A DNA stretch of 64,000 bases. Origin: Sindora glabra. Taxonomy: Eukaryota > Streptophyta > Magnoliopsida > Fabales > Fabaceae. Positions 44,959-59,170 of this stretch are shown one piece after another. The position numbers and the translations under genes are program-made. Positions within the stretch are counted from its first letter, which is position 1; every line of letters starts with the position of its first letter. Below the pieces are notes generated by a model, which saw nothing but the letters and a program-made list of their open reading frames with translations, made no database searches and was not told the DNA's origin. Location: contig CM035228.1 of NCBI GenBank assembly GCA_020226215.1, positions 3,127,020-3,191,019 on the forward strand, read 5' to 3'.

Positions 44959-46560
44959 AGCTAAACCTCTGATATTTTCAATCATTTTGTAAAAAGAAAA
45001 ATAAGGAAATTCTTTTTAATGTTATTCATATCTCACTAATTGAGGCATACATCATTATTATGTAATACTACTGCATGGTTAATTACAATGACATAATTTA
45101 ATACATTCAATTGAGTATGAAACTTGCATTCTAGTTTGATAGTTTAAGTAATGATCAGACAAAATGTTTACTCACTTCCAAATAGAAACACAAAAGCTAT
45201 TTAAACATTATTAGATGCTACCTAGCACTTCATGTTTAAATTGGAAGGGTTTCAATCTTCCAAATTGTGTTGGTGAAATAAAGATTTTTCGTAAAAAAAT
45301 TGGAATTTTCCCTCTCTCAAAAGTAGCTTTGCCATAAAATATGAATCAGAGAAATAATATGATCCTTGGGTGAATGGTGCACATTTTGAGTAGTAAAACA
45401 CCAGTAAAATTGTATTAGCCAAAACAAAGCATATTCAAATTTAAGAAATTGCAAAACCTATTCACAGGAAGGTAAATGGGTAAATAGAAAGAGCAATGTT
45501 CAAAATAGGTCAATGCATAGTAAAGCAAACAATGAGTCAGTTTATCACAACAAGGATCCTTGATGGCAATGGTTGGAATAACTAAGTGAGAATAGAAATT
45601 AAAATAAACCCAAACAAAATGTAAATAAAATTTGATATGTAATTCTCTAATATAAGGCAATATAGTCTACTTAAATTTACTTGAAAGCCCGAGCAGCTCC
45701 AGTAGAAAAATTGCGTTACTACTACATTTAATCATTCCTTATACATAGGAGATTCTACAAACAAGAGATTTTTAAAGAAGTAAAATTAAACTTTGCAAAT
45801 AGTGTATTATTTTTAAAGAAGTAAAAGTAAAATTTGCAAATAGTAAAATTGCGGTCCAACTACATAACTCGGTTATTTGCATTTTGGTGGTATCAAGCTG
45901 CTGCAGTGGCTTTCTGTATCATCTGTTTGTCTTGTGATTTAGTGTTTTTTTTTTTTTTTTCTTTGTCAGTTTCCTTGGTTGCTTCTTTATAGCCTTTATA
46001 AATCTGTTGTCTTCGTTTTCATTAATTGTATTTATCATTTCACTTGCCAACTTCAAATGTCAATTTTGAGTTCTTGCGTTATTATAGTGATATACATATC
46101 TACTGAGATTCAAAACTTTTATTTATGAGTTCGAAGTTTTAGAATTTTTTTAAACAATAGGAAGATTCTAATTACAACTTTAAAATGTTCCAAAATAGAT
46201 TTCATTGAATGGAGTGAGAAAAATACCTTCATTTATATCAGCCATAACTCATGACCCAACTATCTGCTTTATTCTTTTATTTTTGGTTCTTAAATAAAAA
46301 CTCATCCTAAATAAGAAAGGTTTCAATACTATAATTAAAAAAAATAAAAATAAAACAAAACTCACGGAAAGAAAAAGAGAACAACTTAGTTTGTCAGAAT
46401 CTCGACGTTTTTGCCACCGAACTCGGCCGAAAACCAAAGCCACCTGATCCTGTTCTTCGGCTTTCCAAGAAATCAGTTCTTTCTTCTCTCACAATCGTTC
46501 AACACTTTTACTGGTCGGTGCCCTCATCATACTCTGTTTTTCATTTTAGCAAATTAAACA
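44959..46560. other. Upstream part of the Helitron
   Basis: AT-rich DNA with a small imperfect tandem repeat (about 45752-45845, TTTTTAAAGAAGTAAAA...TTTGCAAATAGT twice) and a GC-richer block at 46380-46560 that may be a minus-strand leader. Confidence 0.4.
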
Positions 46561-46565
46561 AAAAT

Positions 46566-46670
46566 GGGAGACAGCTTCTCATTTGAAAATAGGACAGCAC
46601 GTCTTTGAGGCAACTAAAATGAAAATAGGACAAAGCTTCTCATTTGAAAACGGGACAGCACGTCTTTGCA
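46566..46670. repeat. Imperfect tandem repeat, about 55-bp unit
   Basis: AGCTTCTCATTTGAAAA(T/C)(A/G)GGACAGCACGTCTTTG occurs twice in a row. Non-coding. Confidence 0.8.
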
Positions 46671-47408
46671 GAAAAAGTTTTGTTGAAACACTGTTGAGGC
46701 TACCAAACTCTCATTCATGAGAAAGGAAAAAAACCTGCAGATACTAAGTTGACAGTGCGTATAAATGGGAAAAGAATATATTATTCCTGAAAAATGAAAA
46801 AAAAGAAAAAAAAATAAAGGTAGAATAAAAAAATAAAATATATTTTGTAAAAAAAAAAAGGGCACAAAAATCTTGGGTAAAAAATGTTATATTATTGGAC
46901 TATAAGATTTTTATATTTATTCGCACCAAGTCTGTAATTTGTCTTCTGAGCAACTATTCTTCAAATTCTCCTGTCAATATTTCTCAAAATGTATGGAAAT
47001 ATATATCATATGCTTTTAAGTCAAATCAAATTGACACAATTCATATAGTATAAAAATTATCAATTCTTAACTTTTTTTAATTCGTCCTAACGGAGTAATA
47101 ATTTCAACCGTAAAATATAGATTTTATTTCATTTATCTGGTTTTTAAATTCAATGTCAGAAGGCAACCTATATACTACAGGAATTGATACCAAGAAAATG
47201 AGGGTTAAAAACTCCACAAACTCCTTCTTATATTAGTTTTGGATTAAAATTCTGGACCTAACTTGAGAAATTGTTAATATTAATAAAGATACATTCATCT
47301 TTTATTTCAAGTATTAATTATGCACGAAAATGATATGAACTAATTATACTTCAAAACACTCAAGTTAAAAATATGAGTTGAGTTTGTGAAGTGAAATAAT
47401 GTGATGAC
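46671..47408. other. AT-rich intergenic DNA
   Basis: No gene or clear repeat. Confidence 0.4.
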
Positions 47409-47411
47409 TTA

Positions 47412-48181
47412 GGGTATGTTTGATTTAAGGAAAAATGAAATTTTTAGAAAATGCTTTCTTAAAAAAATATATTTCTGAAAAATGAATTGATTTTATGTTA
47501 TTTGGTACATAAAGAAAAAATATTTTTTGGTGTCTGGTACATATAGAAAAATTAATTCCATTTAAAGTAAATCAAAATTATTTACTTCAAAATTATTATA
47601 ATTTTACTTACTTTTTTTTAAAAAAAATTTTAATAAAATTTTTATTATTCTTGGTACCCAATAGTCCAATAATGATTAATTTTTAATAATAAAATATATA
47701 TTAAAGATATTACAAAATCTTATATATAGATTCATATAGTTAATTTAATTAATTGTTATGAAATATTATATAATAGAATATCCATTATGAGATAAAAAGG
47801 AAAAATATTTTAGTAAATATTGCATAAAAATATGCACCTAAACTTTAATAAATAAAAATAAATTTTATAAAAATAAAAATAGAGCATCCATCACCAAATA
47901 TTTGATAAATAAAAATAAATTTTATTTATGATCACGATTGCGTAACAAGGTAAAAAGATAAAAAGTTTGAGTCCGAGTATGGATGTACTGAGTAATAAAG
48001 AAAATGAATTCCATTTTTTAAAATGAGAAGTTATTTTTCTTAAAAATAATATAACTTTATGGTTAACTAAAATTTATTTTCCTATTAACCAAAATTTTTG
48101 AATGTCCAAATAAGGAAAAGCTAGAAAATGAATTCCAAAAATAAATTTCAAAAATTCATTTTTCCCCAATCAAGCGTGCCC
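47412..48181. mobile_element. Tourist/PIF-Harbinger-like non-autonomous element
   Basis: Ends are inverted: left GGGTATGTTTGATTTAAGG then AAAAATGAA, and inverted right GGGCACGCTTGATTGGGG then AAAAATGAA. Both are flanked by TTA (47409-47411 and 48182-48184), the 3-bp target duplication of this superfamily. About 770 bp, no transposase; AT-rich core. Confidence 0.78.
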
Positions 48182-48184
48182 TTA

Positions 48185-49001
48185 ATAAACTTCATATTTC
48201 CCATAATATCACTTGTGAAAATGTAATAGTCAATAAGTAGATATAGCGCGTTTGCATAGAGAGAATGGAGATGGAGTGTTTTTTACCAAGAGAGACAGCG
48301 TGAGAGCATAGAGAGAATAGTTGTGGTGGAAATAAACAAATCTTCTCAGTTCAGTCTTACAGTTTTACAATGCTGGGTTGCAAGTTGTTCAATTGAGTCA
48401 ACAATTCAGCTGCTCAATGAGACTGAGCTTATGTCCTCAAAATCCAACAGTCCCATTGAAGTTTTAAATCTTAGTGAATGCATCCTCTTCGGAAATAAGA
48501 GGTGCAGACCAATTGGATGCTTGTATTTGGTTTTTAAATCATTGTAAACCTGAAAAACAACTGAAGTTTAAAATGTTTTTCATTTTTTCTATAAATTGTT
48601 GTGATTCTATGAACAAAATTAGAGCCACAAATTATATTTAATACATGTAAGTTTGAATTATGGCATACGTACAAACCATTATAGTATATTCCTTTTGGAA
48701 GCTCACAACAATTGATTATTAACTGCAAACACCACTCCTGTTCATCTGCCTATAAATATACTAAACTAAGAGCTATTACCTTCATTATTTATAGTGACTG
48801 GCGTCAAAAGAACTCTTACATACATGAACAAAATTACATTCAGTGCTAAACTAAAAAGTATGTAATGTTGATTCAAATTGACATTAAGTAATCATATATT
48901 ATTTCTCCAATAGCATACAATCAAAACTAAAGTAATAAGATCGTACTCAAAATAACAGAAAGGAAAAATAAAAGTCTGTTATCCTAAGTTTATCGAAAAA
49001 C
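48185..49001. other. Intergenic DNA
   Basis: Contains a 74-codon ORF (48323-48547) with no recognised family and two GCATAGAGAGAAT repeats (48254, 48306). Confidence 0.35.
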
Positions 49002-50170
49002 TTAGAGACAACTCAAAAGGTTCAGGCAATTTAAAATGAAACTACACCATAGAACTCTAATCAATTTTCTCTCTCTAATACTCGACTTTAGTTTGGTAGT
49101 GGAATGTTGGAGAGATATCAATGAGGCCATTGGAAAATTGTCATATTCAACTTCCTCTAGATTCCTTTTACATGGTATGATTAGATTTGTAGAATCCAAT
49201 TCTACTTGATTTTCAGAAGAGACTGAAAAAGTTGTCATTCGACTGGGGATGACAAAAGAATTAAACAAAAGATTAGACATAAATTCAGAAAGAAGTAAAA
49301 CTGCTAAATAATTCTTTAGATTAAAAAAATAAAGATCTAATATCCATTTTAGCTTAGCAAAGTAATAACTTATATTTGAAACTAAGATTTGAATCCAAAA
49401 GCTCCTAGTTGTCAGGCACGATACCATTGGTCACAAAAACATCTTCAGACTAAATTCAAAGAAAAAATAGATCTTAGATAAATAATTTAATATAATTATG
49501 AATATCTATGTCTATTATGTTCTATATTAAAAAGGCAAATTATATATACATTGTGTTAATCGTAGAATTCGATGAAATTTGAAATTATCAACTTGTTGTT
49601 TATCATTTTAACAATTGTGTAATTGTGCCAAACTTTAAAGATATTTTTTTCTGAAATATAAACTTTGAATAAAAACTCTTCCAAGAGAAAGCTTCCTCTA
49701 TCTCAAATGGGTAGTCAAAGCATTCACCATTTTGAAAAAAATATTGCATTTATTAACATTTATGGATAAAGAAAAAAATAAGAAATCATAATTAGTGGAA
49801 TTTTGAAGAAAAATACCTTCAATAGTTTGGCCTTTATATCTGAAGCAATGACCTTGCATATGTTAATAGCATCTAGTTCAAACGTAACAAATGAACATCT
49901 TGTCCTTTTATCTTTAACCAAAGTTTGTATTTGAAACCTGTCAATCCATTATTTAATGAAAAATCTATATTTGTTTAAGACTAGTGTTTAATGTTCACAG
50001 AAAATTAATAGCAAATACTCCTTATGTGGGAATTATCATGGAAGGTGGTCCACCACAAACATAATAATTCTTCCTACCTTCATCATAATTAAACTTCCTT
50101 TCACATGAAATGCAAGCTTCATAGAACCATGGTTGTTCAATTTGCAACATATGGATAGTTTTGAGTGTAG
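49002..50170 (-). pseudogene. RPA1-like (replication protein A) relic, unit 1
   Basis: Single-strand DNA-binding OB-fold protein of the type carried by plant Helitrons. Minus-strand pieces in order: a zinc-ribbon WFYEACISCERKFNYDE (about 50120-50070) with GPPSMIIP; a C-terminal OB strand set FELDAINICKVIASDIKAKL (about 49880-49815); then an exon-like stretch (49427-49002) with SENQVELDSTNLIIP and KRNLEEVEYD, like the variable tail of these proteins. N-terminal OB folds were not recognised. Stops and gaps show decay, although introns could account for some breaks. Confidence 0.75.
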
Positions 50171-53100
50171 ACTACAAATAATTTTTTTAAAAATGCTTTA
50201 CTCAAATTGTTATTATTAAATTAATAAAAAACTTGAATTAATATGAATAGAAACAATATCAGACTAAGACCTCCATAGTAGTAGAAATCTCAATTAGTAT
50301 CTTCCTTGCAGTTAAGTAGAGAAAGTCTTTACATAAATAATAAGATGAATAAGCAGAGGTTTGAGTATATTTTTCAGAACCATGGTCATCTACTAGATTT
50401 ATCCTAAAAAGAAATGTGTCTTCTTGAGATCAATAATATTGTTAAGTGTAGTTTTATGAATATAATATTCTTAAAGCATTAAATGACTAAAAGATTAGAG
50501 TAAAAGAATAATACACTTTCTTTAGTTCTTCAATTTCTAGTATATGTGGGTTGAATAATATCTTTAATGCTTGCAAAAAGATAGTAACAATTAAAGAAGT
50601 TGAAAAAGAAGAACTAATTAGTACAAAATGATGTTAATATTAATTACCAAAATTTAAATAATAATAAAAAACTTTGTGATGATTCATAGTATTTCTTACC
50701 TTTAACTGCCTTGATTCGACATAATTGGAAAACTATGATATTGAAGCTTTCTTTGTTGTTACTATCTTCATTAACAAACTTGGATACATACTTAGCATAA
50801 GATCCCTAAAGCACATATTTTAATTGATTGCCCCTACATTAATTGAATAGATATTACAATTCAAGAAAGTGAAATATAAGATAAGACAAAAATTTAAATG
50901 TTTCAATGAGATATTAGATAGAGAGTATTACTTTATGTCAATCAACATAACTTCAATTTTCTTTTACTTGTGACTCGGTTGTTAGAATATTCATTAAAAT
51001 CACTAACAAAGCTGAACTCAACTATGATATTTGTCCAACGTTGAAAAAAATAAATTGGCTGAATTGAAGAAAACTAGCAATAAAGAAATTTTGTTAAAAA
51101 TGTAATTAATTAATACTTACCAATCAAGTACTCCTTAGAGCATTTCTATGAAAGAATGTCCTTGAATTAAAAAAAAAACTAAATCTATAATGTTGGATAG
51201 AAATTTCTTTTGCTTGAATTACTAAAGATCTATTCAAAACTATATGAAATGGATGTCTAGTTTGTAGTCACTCTTGTTTATCCTCCATATGAAAGTGTTA
51301 CACCAAGTAAGTCTTCCGTTCAATTAAAAAACCCTTAAATTTGTTAATTAGAAATTTCTTTATTATCTTGTAAATCCAATCACCTTATAAATAAAAGCTT
51401 GAAGAAATTATATTCAACATTCTCCATACTTAAATTTGCAAGATGTCAAAATTCTTGACATTGTGCATCAATCTTATATAATATAAAACAATGAGGAATA
51501 CATTTGTTTAGTCATGTCAACAATAAACTAAATTGGTTTATTATTGAAAATTATAGTCCTTTTGATATAACCAAATAATCAATTAACTAAAATGGTTTAT
51601 TATTTACTCAATAATAATATTTTGTGTCATCTAAATATCAATTTGATTGTGTCATATAAATATATTTATTTAGATAATTCACTCAAATAGCTCAAGGATT
51701 CATAAAAAAAAGTCTTTAAAAAAAAGAGAAAATGAGAATTTAAGAATAAGAAAACAGAAAAGAAAATTTAAGTTCTTTGATTATGTGTGAAAATAGAAAA
51801 AAAATATTATTCTCAAGTTCACCTTTCAAAGTTAGCCTTTGCAAGTCAAATATGGATAATTGCAAGCATATAAAAAGATAAATCTTAACAAGATGACATT
51901 GAAAAGGAAAAAGTAAAAATAATAACAAAGTTACAACTATCTTATAGTTAAAAATAGAAATTGATACATCAAGAAAAATAAATAACTTTCTAAAAGTTAT
52001 TCTCATACTAAAAAGATCAAACTGATTATTATAAAGTGTTTTCCATTACCAACACATTATAAATTAAACATGGTTCCATCTTCAAAGTATATTAGAAATG
52101 GTAAAAGAAATATAATAAAATTAAAGTTAGATTCAAATTAAGAATTAGAAGTGCTATTAGAATTAAAATATATTAGAACTAGAATATATTTAGAATATAG
52201 TAAGTTATGAATTATAATGGATTTATAATTATATTATAATTGTAATTATGATTAAAATTTTTCCTAAAGTTTTTCCATCTTCAAATTATAGAAATTTTCA
52301 TATCAGCATTGTGCATCAATATTATATGATTCACAACAATCATGACTGCATTTATTTACTCAATATATTACCCTTTTTGTCATATAAATATTAGTTTGAT
52401 TTGTTTTGTCAATTAAATGTAAATGTTCTTTACTTCAAAAAATTTCATTCTTACCTAATACTAATAAATTTGTTAAGTATTTTATAGTTCAATAACTCTA
52501 CACTCATATAATAACATAACAATGAAGTTCAACTTGTTAGCACAACTTACTAACTTATGTACAAATAAATAGACATGTTCATTACTAATGAATATTAGAG
52601 AATCAACATGAAGTTGTGTATGGTAAAACTGAATTTTCCTATCAGAAAGACAAAAAAAAATTCATACATAAATATGCTACTCAAACAATAGTAAGAAGTA
52701 AGTTGGAATAAATAATAAGTTCAAATAACTTAAGTATAACTTAACAGCAAGAATCAATACCATCATACTATCACACATAAATATGATAATCATAAAAACT
52801 AGGTTCAAATACATAATAAGTTCAAGTTAATTAAGTACAACTTAACGAATAATATGATAATAAAAGATATGTTTACCCATAAAGACCTAACAATTAGCTT
52901 AACTAAGAAAACAAATTCATTAAAATGATATTTCTAACATAAGTTAATATTGAAACTGATACACAAAACACTCATTGAAATTAAAATCCATAATTGCCTT
53001 CTACATCAAAGAGTAACATAATCAAGGACCTATAGAATGGCACATAAAGTTAAATTAATATCTTTATCCAAATAATATGAATTAACATATAACTATAAAA

Positions 53101-53300
53101 ATGAACAATTAATTTTTCAAAATTCAAACAAATAAAAATCAATATACATATTTGGTCAAACCTCTCTGATCAAAGCTTGCATTGCAAAACATTCTCTATT
53201 TAGATTAAGGGATGCACTTTCAAAGGAAGAACCTTGCACAAAAAGAGAGGAAGTTAAGATTAATTTAACAAATCAAAAATTAAAAAATTGAATAATCTTA
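50171..53300. other. AT-rich DNA between RPA-like relics
   Basis: May contain decayed N-terminal exons of unit 1, but nothing I can align. A CATTGTGCATCAAT(C/A)TTATAT segment occurs twice (about 51460 and 52301). Confidence 0.35.
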
Positions 53301-53545
53301 AAAAAATTAAATACTCACAATTGGCCCTTTTGAATCTTCATTCTTGGATTGGGCTTTGACATTTGTAGAACTAAATAGCACTCCCAAACAACGTTAATAT
53401 TGTTTTGTGAGACATGAGGATTTTTAAAAGAGATAATCCATAATGACTTGAGGAAAGAGGTATGAATTAATCTCCCAACATTGTAAGGGCTAAATATCAC
53501 TAGTTAATTATTTCTATCTTAATTGAAAATATGATTAGGGATACT

Positions 53546-55400
53546 TTAAAAAAATGATGTTGTAAAACATATATGAAATATTTGCTTAGTCATATCTTTC
53601 ACACTAACATGAACCAATTTCTCAATGTCAACATTTATTATTATAAAAGGCATAGCAGTTACCTCATCAATAATTACCACATAAATCACATACCTACAGT
53701 AATAAAAATGAGTTAACATTAAATGTAACATTTAGATTCAAAATCTTATATAGGACTTTATTGATAAATAAAAGAACAATAGTATAGTTTTCTTACCGAG
53801 GGATAAAAAATGTCAAATTAACATTATAATTATGATAACAAATCTAATCCTCAACATAGTTAATCTTCCGTTCGCAATTAGGACACGCATGATGAAACCA
53901 ATTTTGATTTGTGCAAATTTTATGAACTATGGCAATAGTTTCACAAAGACAAGGTTGAAAACAAAAAAAATTAAAATTTATGTAGATAGAATTATGCATA
54001 TAAAATAAAGTTAGAAACCAACAAATTGACTACATTCACAACAATGATCTAAAAGAGGTTTTTAGGAACAAAATGATTAGCAGCACTAGTATGATTCTCA
54101 TAACCAATATTAATTGGTGGAGTATAGATAACAATCTTGTAGGAAAGACAAATAAAATATGCATATTAAAAAAATGTTAGTTAAAAAGAAAAAATTAACT
54201 TAAAAATTGCAATACTGTGAGTCGAATAAACTCACTCATTTTGCAGCTTATCTACAAGTCTATACAAAGGACTAAAAATTACTCTAGAAGCACAACAAAT
54301 ATGGGTGAGATAGATTTTAGATATAAAAAAATTCAAGCCTAAATTAAAATATCACACTAATATATAAAAATTAAATGTTATGAATTACAAAATATAAGCA
54401 AGCAACCAATGTAGACTCACATCCAATCACTTTAATTCTTGCAAGATGGAAAATCATTGGATTATCTTCATAGCATGTATATTTAATAAGATTCAACACC
54501 AGACTAGCATGAAAGTTATAGAAAATCATTTCAAAGAACTACCCCTAAAGATTATTCAAAATAACGCAATTAAAAAAAATAATATCACATAAAATTCAAA
54601 TTAAAAAAATTGTAAACATTAATTTTTAGATATATACTCACAAGATATCTTACAAAGTCACTTTGATATGATGAATCAGTTTCCTATAAATAGCATAATC
54701 TTGTGAAAGTGAGACCTACTTAATGACACTAATTACATCGGAAAAAATGAGATAATAGTTAAACTCATAATCTATAATATACCAATCTCAAATTTTGTTA
54801 AAATCAAATAACATTAAAATATTAGAACATATGTCAAATAAAAATAAACTTACCAACCAAGAAATTCATAAGGACATATTTACTAACAATCTTAAAAAGA
54901 GGGATGCAGTCAAACCCATTAATAGGAATTGGACAATTATTAATTGTTATCTCCATACTTGAAGTAAATAAAATATGAAATTCATAATGAATAGTCTTCA
55001 CAAAATCCAAGTTGTCAACAATCTTAAAATTATAAATATGATAACAATCCCCTTCCATTAACTGACCCTGAAAATAATGGAGCAAATTGCTTCTGATAAT
55101 TGCCTGAATCTTTTAATGCTACCATATAAAAAAATTAATTACTATTACTAATTTTTATAGATAATTTTAAAATAATATAAAAATAAAAATGTTAACAAAT
55201 AAAAAAGAACTCACCTATCGATCAATAAAGATCACGTTAATTGATTGAATGATTTTCACTGTATTAGGCCTCAATTCATTCCATGCTCTAATCGCTTGCC
55301 TAGCTATATTCCATGTATTGCGCATTTTGTTGATAGATTCAAAAGTGTCCAAGAGGTAGTCCATGCTGCAAAAATTCACATTAACAAAAATAGGGAAAAA
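53546..55400 (-). pseudogene. RPA1-like relic, unit 2
   Basis: Read right to left: an N-terminal DUF223-type OB fold (TWNIARQAIRAWNELRP, IIQSINVIFIDR, 55330-55215); a second piece with FQGQLMEGDCYHIYNFKIVD and IHYEFHILFTSSMEI (55085-54940); a zinc-ribbon NWFHHACPNCERKINYVED (about 53920-53850); and a final OB fold YVIYVVIIDEVTAMPFII with EKLVHVSVKDM (53700-53590). The domain order matches Helitron-borne RPA genes. Gaps between pieces could be introns or decay. No complete frame was recovered, so I class it as a pseudogene. Confidence 0.8.
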
Positions 55401-58400
55401 CAAAACATATATACTAAATATGAGATATGAGATAATCAAGTGTGAAAAATGATAAAAGAAATAAAATTTTAATGTAAAACAACAAGTGAAAGTTAATATA
55501 CACATACTTAAAGAAAAACACTAAACTAAAACTATGAAAGTTCAAATTCATGACTTATAACATAAAGATAATATAGTTTCAAAAAAATGAATGAAGAGAA
55601 TATGATATTATCTGTCGTGTAACATTGAATATAAGAAAAAAATGCATAAAAATACTAAACGAAAAAGTTTCACATTTTACAAATTTGGTTTAAGAACTAA
55701 AGTTTCAAAACTAATGACAACAAGATAAAAATAAAAATAAAGCTTTCAACATAAGATGAATACTTTAAAACAAAAGGAAAAGCATGAACTGTTAATAAAA
55801 AATAAACATAAGAAGTAAGGAGATAAAAATCTTACTTGAAGAAGAATTGACATTAAAACATTATAAAAAAAATAACTCAAATGAAGATACATGAACAAAA
55901 TATTATATTTTGATTTCAAATTGGTAAAATAATGATAAAAATAAATGGCAAATAGATTGAGGATTAAGAACAAAGAGAGCTCAATGAACATAAATTAAAA
56001 AGTGAACATAAAGAACACTTGATATAGTCCTTATCAAAGATCAAATAGCCTAAAATATTAAGCATTACTAATGATAAAAGAACAATAAACAAAGATGTTA
56101 GGTAACTAAGTTTTTCAACAATTGAAATATTATTTGATACTTTGAGTTTTCCTTCTCCCTACCTCAATAATGCCGAAAGCAAAAAGTAGACCTTCAGAGT
56201 AAAAGAACAATAAAAAAAGATGTTGGGTAACTGAGTAGATATATAAGTATAAATGTGGGAATAAGAAGTATGACAACATGATATAGAAAAAAGAGAATAA
56301 ATTTAAATTTACAATTTTTATCAAAATTAAAAATAAAAAATTATAAATATAATATAATATAATATTATATTCATAGCAATTAGAAGTTTGAAATAGGAAT
56401 TAGATAACCTAGTCCTGCATTGTGCATATTCACTTTTTTCAAAAAGAAACAATCACATTAGGTTTTTAACCAAAAAAGGTAAATCTCAAGAAAAAAATGT
56501 AATTACAAATGTGTCAATCAAGAAATAAATACTAATTACATAACAATTTTTGTTGGGTTTAATTAAAGTCTCGTAAGTTTAGGCTTTTCAAATCGATGCT
56601 AATTGGATAATATTTTGATTTTGATTAATAATGAACCATGCCATCAAATTAAAAAGCTTACAACATTATATGCATAAATCAAAGAGACAGATAGACAAAT
56701 CAACAAAAGAGATAGCAAAAAATCATAAAAATTGCAGTTTCACAAGGAAATCAGCATAAGCAGAACCTATGAATCATAAAATAGGTAAAAATCAAAGAAA
56801 GAGATAATTAAGTAACATAAAACCCCCAAAGCTATATCACAAATGTCACGACTTTAACCTAGTTATAATTAACATAGAACCTATTTTCTGATTTCCACCA
56901 GTTTATTTCTAATTATTTAACTTAATTTTAATTAACAAGTATTATGTATATATAAAAGAAAATAGTACCTTAAAAAGAAGACATTTATTAGAATTCATTG
57001 AGATTTTTATAGAAGATAAGAAAGTTAGGTATATTTATAATCTTCCTAAAATAATAATAAATAAGTTTAACTAATTCATGAGAAATCAGTTTAAATATCT
57101 TCTCTACCCAAATCTATGATAAAAAATAAAGCCTAAAATGTACTATGTACAAGAATCTATGCTATTATACTAAGATCAATAAACTTCTATGGAATTTAAT
57201 TCTAAGAAGATGGATATGGAAGTTCAACCTGAGAATTTATAAAATAAATCATGAAAGAGTGAGTCCAAAGTTAAATGTGTGAATAATCTACAATAACATC
57301 AATAAAACATAATAACTTACTCATCGAACTATCCTCCTTTGACAAATCATATAATATTTGAGCATGCTAGTAATTATGAGCTAATAATAATAAGATTAAC
57401 ACATAATCATTTTATTTTTTAATGTATCATATGAGAATACTCATAACTAATTACACTTAAGGTCATATCTCATTTAGAATAATGAGTAATAAATGAAATA
57501 TATTCATGTATCTTTTTTTCTTTTTTCAAATCAACCTTATATTCTTTATAAGTTTTTTATCCTTATCCTTTTAGGGTTTGCCTTATACCCTCCACAAACA
57601 TGTCACTTGAAATTTTCCATTTGGCTTTTACAACACCACCCTTATCACATTTCTCATCTTTATTGCCATTTATGGCATGATTCATAATACAATTTTAAAC
57701 ACTAGAGTTTAAGATTATCCAATATAGTTGCAATTCAATTTCAACATGCATCCTAATACATATCAGCATCATTATACCCTTTTGTATAATTATAAGAATT
57801 CATACATATTAAAGTAATCAATCCATGAAATATTTCTCAATATATTTCATCCGATGAATAATGCAATAAATTCATTACAACATATATTATATCATATAAC
57901 TTTTACTTTCTTATTTTATGATTACTTAAGTCATGTACTTATCTTATAATTACATGAACCACTCTATCTTTGATTTTTAGAGACCAAACACCTCATGTTG
58001 AGCCATTATTAATCATGAAAATATAAAATAGATTGAGTATGGTTTATTATATGGTCACCATAGTTATGACCTTTGAGTGATATTTTATAAATAACTTAAA
58101 AATTATGAATATATTATTCATAAAACTTATTTCATATGAAAATAAACTTAATTTGCTTTTCATAAACTAGTCATTTGCCTAAATTAACTAAGTTTTGAAA
58201 ATGTTAAGCTTTTTTGAAGATAGACATAAAAGTTTATTTTTTGAAAATTTGAGTTTTTAACCTCTATATACTATTTTAATGATATATCAAAATATATATA
58301 AGATATTAATTTGAAACTGATTTCTTTTGAAAGTAGACTCAATTACCTTTATAATGATAGATAATTCATTTAAAACAAACATAAGATGAAGGAAGTAGGG

Positions 58401-58980
58401 CTTTTCAAATTCAATACAAAATTTTAAGGTTATGAATCAATTAACCAATCAACTCACATATCCTGAAATTGCCTCTGGATATGTAGAATCGATTGGTTAC
58501 TCAATTCTGAAGTCTAGATTCATCTTTAGACTCTTAGAATTGATTGATCACTTAATTTATACATAAAAGTTATAGTTTTTTTAATGAAAATTTTACTATT
58601 CATCTAATCCTAAATACCCTATAAACATATATATTATGTATCAAACTTAATACAATCATTAATATACTTATTTAACATGTCATATCATACCTCTTCATCA
58701 TTTATTACTTTTACTATATCAAAACAAATAAGATTCAAGCGAGATCACAAAACAACTAATATTCCCTCAATATCATTATGTAGCTACAAAATCCATAAAA
58801 TAGCTAGATTATCCACCCGCCTTCTATGGAAAAAGGTATCATAAAGCTAGTTCAAAAATCTTTAAATTCTAATCACATCAAAATTCATATGATCTAGTGT
58901 TAAGATTTATAATACCTAACAAAACCAAATAAATCTCACAATTTTTTCGTCATCTAAGAAAAAATAAGAATAATTCCTTA
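55401..58980. other. AT-rich transposon-flank DNA
   Basis: No genes recognised. Possibly leader/intron sequence of RPA-like unit 2. Confidence 0.35.
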
Positions 58981-59170
58981 TAAAAATAATATTTTTACCT
59001 TGACTGGACTAAAAAATCAAGAAGATTTTAGGTTTTTCTTACTTTATTGGTAGAAGGGTTTGTTAGAGAGAGTTGGAAGAATTTGAGAATAAAGAGAAAT
59101 AAGGGAGATTGGGGTTTAGGGGTTGATAAAAGGAAAAATATTGCCCCAAGGGTATTTTTGAACAATTACT
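58981..59170 (-). promoter_or_regulatory. Possible minus-strand leader and first-intron donor
   Basis: On the minus strand, CAACCCCTAAACCCCAATCT and pyrimidine-rich DNA resemble a plant 5' leader. It ends AGTCAAG then GTAAAAAT, a plausible donor. It could be the start of the RPA-like unit 2 transcript 3.6 kb away. Weak. Confidence 0.3.

Larger units (their letters stand above)
38305..46560 (-). mobile_element. Decayed Helitron (right limit uncertain)
   Basis: A rolling-circle transposon read on the minus strand. The 3' end is seen: a short palindrome GTGCAATGCAC (38319-38329) followed, in minus-strand sense, by CTAG (38308-38305) and a T, the usual Helitron CTRR|T terminus. It lies about 150 bp after the end of the helicase homology. 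The 5' TC end could not be placed. 46560 is only the limit of a GC-richer leader-like block upstream of the Rep-helicase start. The RPA relics farther right may belong to the same element. Confidence 0.7.

Noticed and set aside
51740..52006. Phe/Leu-rich ORFs on the minus strand at 51.7-52.0, 55.7-56.0 and 56.1-56.3 kb, resembling membrane proteins
   Set aside because: They arise from A-rich plus-strand DNA read as TTT/TTA codons and lack recognisable topology or family.
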